Shown here: piece by piece, positions 45,519 through 50,491 of the stretch
Layout: each line of letters begins with the position of its first letter
Numbering within the stretch: the stretch's first letter is position 1
Origin: Acidobacteria bacterium Ga0077551
GTDB taxonomy: Bacteria; Pseudomonadota; Alphaproteobacteria; Caulobacterales; Hyphomonadaceae
DNA: 50,491 nucleotides
Direction of reading: 5' to 3'
Assembly: GCA_001464545.1 (NCBI GenBank)
Contig: LNFC01000013.1
Coordinates: 1-50,491 of the forward strand
Program-made: the position numbers and the translations under genes
Notes under the pieces: generated by a model
Told to the model about the DNA's origin: nothing
Seen by the model: only the letters and a program-made list of their open reading frames with translations
The model's database searches: none

Positions 45519-48482
45519 ATGAAGGCCATTATCGTAAAGAACTTGAAGGTGCAGCTGACCTGCGGCGCTGCGGCGCTCGCCTTGCTATCCGCACATGCAA
45601 CTGCTCAAGAAGCTCCGGCTGATCCAGCCTCAGACGCAGATCCAAGCTTGACCGAAGCCGTCGAAGACGCCCCACAAAAAGTGGAAGACAAAATCGTTGT
45701 AACGGCTTCTCGCGTTGAGCGCCTTGGCTACACTGCGCCTACCCCAATGACAACTTTGTCCCGCGATGACTTTGATGCCGAAGCGGCCGATGTCATCTCT
45801 GACGTTCTCTACAAAATTCCGTCCGTGCGCCCCTCTCCGAACAATACGGCAACCTCGCAAGCTTCTGGAAACTACGTCAATCTTCGCGGCCTCGGCGCGA
45901 CGCGCACTCTGACGCTTGTCGATGGGCGGCGATTCGTACCGTCTAACGGCGCTGAGAACACCGGTGGGAGCTCCGTCGATGTAAACCTCATCCCCGAGGC
46001 CCTTGTAGAGCGCATCGAAATTGTCACGGGCGGCGCATCTGCCGCCTGGGGTTCCGACGCGGTTGGCGGCGTGGTCAACCTGATCCTAAAGGACTCCTTC
46101 GAAGGCATCGAAGGAAAGATCCAATACGGCGCTTCCGGCGAAGGGGATGCAGAAACCTTCAGCGCAAGCCTTGCGACCGGCACATCATTCGACAACGAGC
46201 GAGGTCAGCTGATGGTGGCTGCGGAGTTCAACCGCAGCTACAACATGCCGCGGACTTCCGATCGCGACTGGGGTCAAGAACAGTGCGGTTTTTTCCCGCG
46301 CAGCGTCGACGGAACATTCTATCTCGGGGTCAAGACATGCGGCCTTACGCACAATGGGTATACTGACGGCGGCGTGATCGTCAGTTCAAGCGGTAACCCG
46401 CTTGCGGCTTCCGATCCACTCAGAGGCTTGCAGTTCCTGAGCTCGACGGGCGCCTCACCGTTCAACTACGGCCAGATCAACGGCATCAATCGGGGTGTAT
46501 CGATTGGCGGTGACGGCACCTGGAAAGGCGGTGACGGCCTCCTGGCGCCACCACTGACACGGAAGATCATTCTCGGTCGTATGGTGTATGACTTCTCCTC
46601 CGACCTTTCCGGTTTCGTTGAGGGCTCGTTCGGCGAATCGGGGACTAAGACGGATCTGTTCCAGAACTCGATTCCGTCGTCCACGGACTATCCGATCCAG
46701 ATTTTCTCGGGAAACCCTTATATTCCTGCTGACGTGCAGGCAATAATGACAACCAACGGCATCGGCTCGTTCTATCTTTCGCGCATGACGCCTGAGCTTG
46801 GATGGGCCAAAACCAACTCGGTCAATCGCGTTGGACGCCTGGCCGCCGGACTGGAGGGCAACCTGAATGACACCTGGTCCTGGGACGCCTACGTCACGTG
46901 GGGCAAGGACAATTACAAGACCACCTACGGCAACAATATCATTGTCTCCAACGTCGCCGCAGCCATGGACGTTGTCATCAATCCCTTGACCGGGCGACCC
47001 GACTGCCGCGTCAATGTCGAGGGTCCAGCGCAGCCAGGCGAACTCGCCTACGGCGCTATGGCATTTTGCGTACCGGCAAATCCTTTCGGACCGGGCTCGC
47101 TCGCGAGCGCAGCTGGCTATCTTGCTGGTGATCTGAACCAAAACTCGAACTACAGTCAGCTCGCAACCGGCGCGACTGTTCGCGGCGATGCGTTTAACAA
47201 CTGGGCCGGTCCTGTATCGGTCGCAGGCGGCGTCGACTTCCGCCGGGAAGAGGTCGCCCAGGAAGTCAGCGCCTATTCCGAATTTTTGAACCCTCCCCTG
47301 TTTGCCTCCGGCGGCTACCAACAGTCGAACCCGAAAGGTTTCGAGGGCGAGTACGATATCACCGAAGCTTTCGGAGAAGTCGTGGTTCCGATCCTGGCAG
47401 ACGTCGCCTACGCAGAAGCCCTCGACTTCAACGGCGCGATGCGTGTTACGAACTACAGCACCAGCGGCACCGTGACGACATGGAAATACGGCGCAACTTA
47501 TGAACCCTTTTCCGGCCTCCTTTTCCGGGCGGCCCGGTCCAAGGATATCCGTGCGGCCAGCCTATTCGAGAATTTCGGAGCTAACACAACTTATGGGAAC
47601 GTAGTGACACGGGGTCCAGGCGGTGTTCAGACCGGCAACGCCAATGTCGTTTCCCCTGGTCAAAACAATCCAGATCTGGATCCGGAGAGCGCGACAACAA
47701 CGACGTTCGGTGTGACGATGCAGGACTGGATCGTTCCTCGGCTGAGCGTTTCGGTCGATGCTTACCAAATCGAACTTGAGGATGTGATCGGCAAGCTCGG
47801 CCCGCAAGGGATCATCGATAGCTGTTTCGGGGGCGGCACGGCAGCAGGCAATCCTCCTAATCTGGCACTTTGTTCGCTGATCAGCGCCAACCAGACGGTG
47901 GTGATCGACCCCTTCCTCAATCTTGGCACGATCGAGACCGAAGGCGTCGAGATAGATGTTGGCTATTCTTTGCCTGCGGATACCCTGCTTGCTTCGCTCG
48001 GCGGAGACTTCTCGTTGAGGGTTCTTGCAAACTACGTATCGACCCTTGAAAACAACAGTTCGGGGCTGAACTCCGTCGAAACGGCCGGTGATCAGGCCGG
48101 CGTGCCGAATTGGCGGTGGAATGCCACATTGGCTTACAACACCGACCGTTTCGGAGCTGGTTTTCAGGGACAATACGTCGGTGAGTTGGAGCGGTTCAAG
48201 ACTGCGTCCGCGACAACTTTTTACGATCCGGACATCCCGGCGATCTTCTACCTCGATGCATTCCTCCGGTACGAACTTGTCTCCGAAGACGACAGAAATA
48301 TCGAGCTATTCGCGAGTGTGGATAACCTGCTCGATCAGAAACCGCCCTTTGTACAACTGAGCGGCGCGACGGGCTGGTTCGGTCTTCCTCCGCGTGTCGC
48401 ACAATTCAGCTCGTACAGTTTCGGACCCTGGTACGACAGGATCGGACGCGCGTATACTATCGGCGCCCGCTTCTCATTCTGA
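45519..48482 (+). CDS. TonB-dependent outer-membrane receptor
   Basis: A 987-aa precursor with a Sec signal (~1-29, ending SAHATA). A TonB-box-like stretch (KIVVTASR) and a plug domain follow (SRDDFDAEAADVISDVLYKI; NLRGLGATRTLTLVDGRR; ERIEIVTGGASAAWGSDAV). The rest is a long beta-barrel ending in YTIGARFSF, the aromatic C-terminal signature for outer-membrane insertion. Such large receptors in this lineage take up oligosaccharides or other bulky organics using TonB energy. GGAGGAAA is the ribosome site. It lies 132 bp after the lyase gene and 287 bp before a secreted esterase, suggesting import of the compound these enzymes degrade. Confidence 0.95.
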   Translation: MKAIIVKNLKVQLTCGAAALALLSAHATAQEAPADPASDADPSLTEAVEDAPQKVEDKIVVTASRVERLGYTAPTPMTTLSRDDFDAEAADVISDVLYKIPSVRPSPNNTATSQASGNYVNLRGLGATRTLTLVDGRRFVPSNGAENTGGSSVDVNLIPEALVERIEIVTGGASAAWGSDAVGGVVNLILKDSFEGIEGKIQYGASGEGDAETFSASLATGTSFDNERGQLMVAAEFNRSYNMPRTSDRDWGQEQCGFFPRSVDGTFYLGVKTCGLTHNGYTDGGVIVSSSGNPLAASDPLRGLQFLSSTGASPFNYGQINGINRGVSIGGDGTWKGGDGLLAPPLTRKIILGRMVYDFSSDLSGFVEGSFGESGTKTDLFQNSIPSSTDYPIQIFSGNPYIPADVQAIMTTNGIGSFYLSRMTPELGWAKTNSVNRVGRLAAGLEGNLNDTWSWDAYVTWGKDNYKTTYGNNIIVSNVAAAMDVVINPLTGRPDCRVNVEGPAQPGELAYGAMAFCVPANPFGPGSLASAAGYLAGDLNQNSNYSQLATGATVRGDAFNNWAGPVSVAGGVDFRREEVAQEVSAYSEFLNPPLFASGGYQQSNPKGFEGEYDITEAFGEVVVPILADVAYAEALDFNGAMRVTNYSTSGTVTTWKYGATYEPFSGLLFRAARSKDIRAASLFENFGANTTYGNVVTRGPGGVQTGNANVVSPGQNNPDLDPESATTTTFGVTMQDWIVPRLSVSVDAYQIELEDVIGKLGPQGIIDSCFGGGTAAGNPPNLALCSLISANQTVVIDPFLNLGTIETEGVEIDVGYSLPADTLLASLGGDFSLRVLANYVSTLENNSSGLNSVETAGDQAGVPNWRWNATLAYNTDRFGAGFQGQYVGELERFKTASATTFYDPDIPAIFYLDAFLRYELVSEDDRNIELFASVDNLLDQKPPFVQLSGATGWFGLPPRVAQFSSYSFGPWYDRIGRAYTIGARFSF

Positions 48483-48769
48483 CCGATCAGATTCGAAGAC
48501 GAAATTGTTGAACAGCTCGTCGCTGGCTCCGGAAAGTCCTTGCCGACCGGGAATATGTCTACGGACCTTTCAGAGCCAGGCTCACAATCCCTGTTGCCCG
48601 CCTGCTTCCTCCCGGAGCGCACGCAGGCGGCACTTTGGGTCGGACGCCGCGCTCTCGACAGGCGGGCCGGCCCGCTTTTCGACCCTCGGCCACAACGAAG
48701 TCTTCAGTCATCGGAAATTCTGAAGAGAAACTTTCATCAGCTTACGGACTTCTTGAATGAGAGAAAAAA

Positions 48770-50350
48770 ATGAAGAGTAAGATCCTCGCCATGATAGTGC
48801 TCGCCACGTCGACGGTTCTTGGTTCAAATCTGAATTGCCAGGCGCAAGTTCTGGTAGATTATGAATCCGCGGCGAAACGGGACGAGATCCTCCAAGAGGC
48901 CGAGTGGCGCCTGACTTTTCGTCCGTCAATCATGGTTCTCCAGCAGTCCGTGCAGCAAATCCTGGAAGCCGGCTCGCCGGATCCAGACCAGGCGGCAGCT
49001 TCTTCAGAACTCCTTGAACAGTCCCAAAAGGTTGAAGAACCTGAAGCTCGCAAGCTTCTCTGGCAAGCGCGCGCTATACTTACCGGCGCGCCCTGGACCG
49101 AAGCTGAAGCCGCGCTCGGCTCTTTGTCGCTTACCACTCCCAAGCCGGTCTGGACCGGCAACGGAGACGTCCTTGAACTATCGGCCCTTTACCCCGTTAC
49201 GGCACTTCAAGGCGGAATCTATTCTCTGGACCTTTTCGAAGCGCAATCGACGAGTTCAGCTACACCGACGCTCGGACGCAAGATCCGGCATCTAGCGGAT
49301 GGGAGATTCGGCAAGGAGCTGCCAGCTTTGCTGCCGATCGATTTGACTGGCGTTGCGGACGGATCTTACGTCGTCATGGCAAACCTGAAAGTCGGCTCCA
49401 AAACTGCCGCCGAAGGTAATGTCGCGCTGCCGGTGTATCTCCTGCGCGACCTGGATGCGCGGTACGCGAGTGTGAAGAAGGAGCTGGCGACCGTCGACGG
49501 TCACGAGGACGCCAAAGCGACGGCGGAGTATCCTTACGCACTCGCTGAAGCAATGAATGCCGGTAAGCGCGAAGTCATTACATTTGATTTCCCAGCATCG
49601 CTTAGCCGTTCGAAGCAAATCATCGCTGACATCAAGGCAGGCAACGACCCGGTTTACCGAACGCTGGGACTTCAGCACCGGGCGTACCGTTTCTCGGAAA
49701 CCGGCGAGCTGCTTCCCTACCAGATCTACGTGCCCAGCTCCTGGGCACCCGGAAAGAAACTCCCTCTCGTGGTAGCACTTCACGGCGCGAACATGGACGA
49801 GACCAACATGCTGGGACGTTCAGGCGGCCAGATGCAGACCCTTGCAGAGGAACACGGTTTTATCGTTGTGGCGCCGCTTGGGTACCGTATCAACAGTGCC
49901 TACGGATCAGAACGAAGCTTTTCTGGGGCCCTTACCAAGGATTACGCACGCCTGAAGCGTAGCGAGCGCGACGTACTTGAACTGACCGGACGGATCAGGG
50001 ACGAGTACGAGACCGATCCTGCGCTTCAGTATCTGCTCGGTAACTCGATGGGTGGAGGCGGTACCTGGTGGATTGGCGGTCAGCATCCGGAAATGTGGGC
50101 AGCAATCGCTCCTGTCGCTTATGGAGGGGTGATTCCTGAAGATGCCTGCGGGCTTAAGCATGTCCCGATCCTAGTCGTTGTTGGCGACCAGGACACGTTG
50201 ATGCTCGACCGGGTTCGAGATTCTGTCGCAACGCTCAAGAAAGAGGATGTGGGCGTCGCTTACATCGAGGTCATCGGCGGAACCCACAAGTCTGCGTTCG
50301 ACATTGCTCTTTCCCAAATTTTCGATTTCTTTCAGCAGCATCGCAGGTAG
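48770..50350 (+). CDS. Exported alpha/beta-hydrolase esterase (PHB-depolymerase/feruloyl-esterase-like)
   Basis: A 526-aa precursor with a signal peptide (MKSKILAMIVLATSTVLG...CQA). The N-terminal ~300 residues are unassigned, mixed helical and beta. The C-terminal hydrolase (~305-526) has YQIYVPSSWAPGKKLPLVV, HGANMDE (oxyanion region), nucleophile Ser in GNSMGGGGTWW (~424-434), Asp in VVGDQDT (~475) and His in GGTHKSAFD (~504). This catalytic triad layout matches LpqC/PHB-depolymerase-type esterases. It probably frees an ester-linked monomer in the periplasm or outside. GAGAG lies close to the ATG. Confidence 0.88.
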   Translation: MKSKILAMIVLATSTVLGSNLNCQAQVLVDYESAAKRDEILQEAEWRLTFRPSIMVLQQSVQQILEAGSPDPDQAAASSELLEQSQKVEEPEARKLLWQARAILTGAPWTEAEAALGSLSLTTPKPVWTGNGDVLELSALYPVTALQGGIYSLDLFEAQSTSSATPTLGRKIRHLADGRFGKELPALLPIDLTGVADGSYVVMANLKVGSKTAAEGNVALPVYLLRDLDARYASVKKELATVDGHEDAKATAEYPYALAEAMNAGKREVITFDFPASLSRSKQIIADIKAGNDPVYRTLGLQHRAYRFSETGELLPYQIYVPSSWAPGKKLPLVVALHGANMDETNMLGRSGGQMQTLAEEHGFIVVAPLGYRINSAYGSERSFSGALTKDYARLKRSERDVLELTGRIRDEYETDPALQYLLGNSMGGGGTWWIGGQHPEMWAAIAPVAYGGVIPEDACGLKHVPILVVVGDQDTLMLDRVRDSVATLKKEDVGVAYIEVIGGTHKSAFDIALSQIFDFFQQHRR

Positions 50351-50393
50351 GTATCCTTGGGATGCCATTCGATCTGGCGATGACATCCCAAAC

Positions 50394-50491
50394 ATGAGCC
50401 GAAACATGAGCAATGAAAAAAACTCCGTCAAATCTGTCGCCAAAGCATTCGCTGTCCTTGAGGCATTTACTGCCGAGGAGAGCGAACTGGT
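50394..50491 (+). CDS. IclR-family transcriptional regulator, N-terminus (runs off right edge)
   Basis: Only 32 codons are visible: MSRNMSNEKNSVKSVAKAFA followed by VLEAFTAEESELV. The SVxKAFxVLEAF pattern is the first helix of the IclR winged-helix domain. ATG 50406 is an alternative start. IclR proteins commonly sit beside the catabolic genes they control, here the lyase, TonB receptor and esterase. Confidence 0.75.
   Translation, partial: MSRNMSNEKNSVKSVAKAFAVLEAFTAEESEL

Overview
The window reads as chromosomal DNA of an alphaproteobacterium. Housekeeping genes are GC-rich with strong G/C third positions. The family types (AhcY with the internal insertion, BamB beside a TPR membrane protein, CysN-CysC fusion, a large TonB receptor, NnrU) fit a Hyphomonadaceae-like, aerobic aquatic organism. 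That placement is inferred from gene families, not from a marker search.

Layout. (1) 1-1111: 5' part of a secreted M10-type metalloprotease leaving the left edge. (2) 1.3-10.5 kb, minus strand: a methyl-cycle cluster (ahcY-purU-metK) preceded by a sugar-nucleotide/surface-glycan block (glmS, rfbC, rfbD, an unrecognised nucleotidyltransferase-fold protein, a DegT aminotransferase). (3) 10.7-13.5 kb: sulfate activation (cysD, cysNC). (4) 13.5-22 kb: mixed genes: an autoinhibited Fic protein behind a tandem palindrome, a GST, GDP-mannose synthesis (manC), a type I secretion ABC/HlyD pair, a hemerythrin gene cut by an in-frame amber codon, and a GSU2403-type nucleotidyltransferase whose start codon overlaps another palindrome. 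(5) 22-27.6 kb: conserved core (der, bamB, TPR protein, panB, NnrU). (6) 27.6-44.4 kb: accessory region opening with a degenerate tRNA 3' end. It carries four copies of a diverged ~100-bp non-coding repeat and a large signalling locus. (7) 44.4 kb to the right edge: a catabolic locus (DapA-family lyase/aldolase, TonB receptor, secreted esterase, IclR regulator).

The most interesting unit is 31.4-43.6 kb. An ECF-type sigma factor faces, across an 18-bp palindrome, a tightly packed operon: three-TM protein, SPFH/band-7 protein, FHA protein, Ser/Thr kinase, lipoprotein and a cytosolic papain-like protease. A second Ser/Thr kinase with a TPR-containing periplasmic region and several small membrane proteins follow. 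The SPFH, FHA and kinase proteins all carry cysteine (zinc-ribbon-type) modules, and the lipoprotein resembles the kinase's own extracytoplasmic domain. I infer a membrane-scaffolded phosphorylation and proteolysis signalling system. I know of no described system with this exact gene set, but I could not search.
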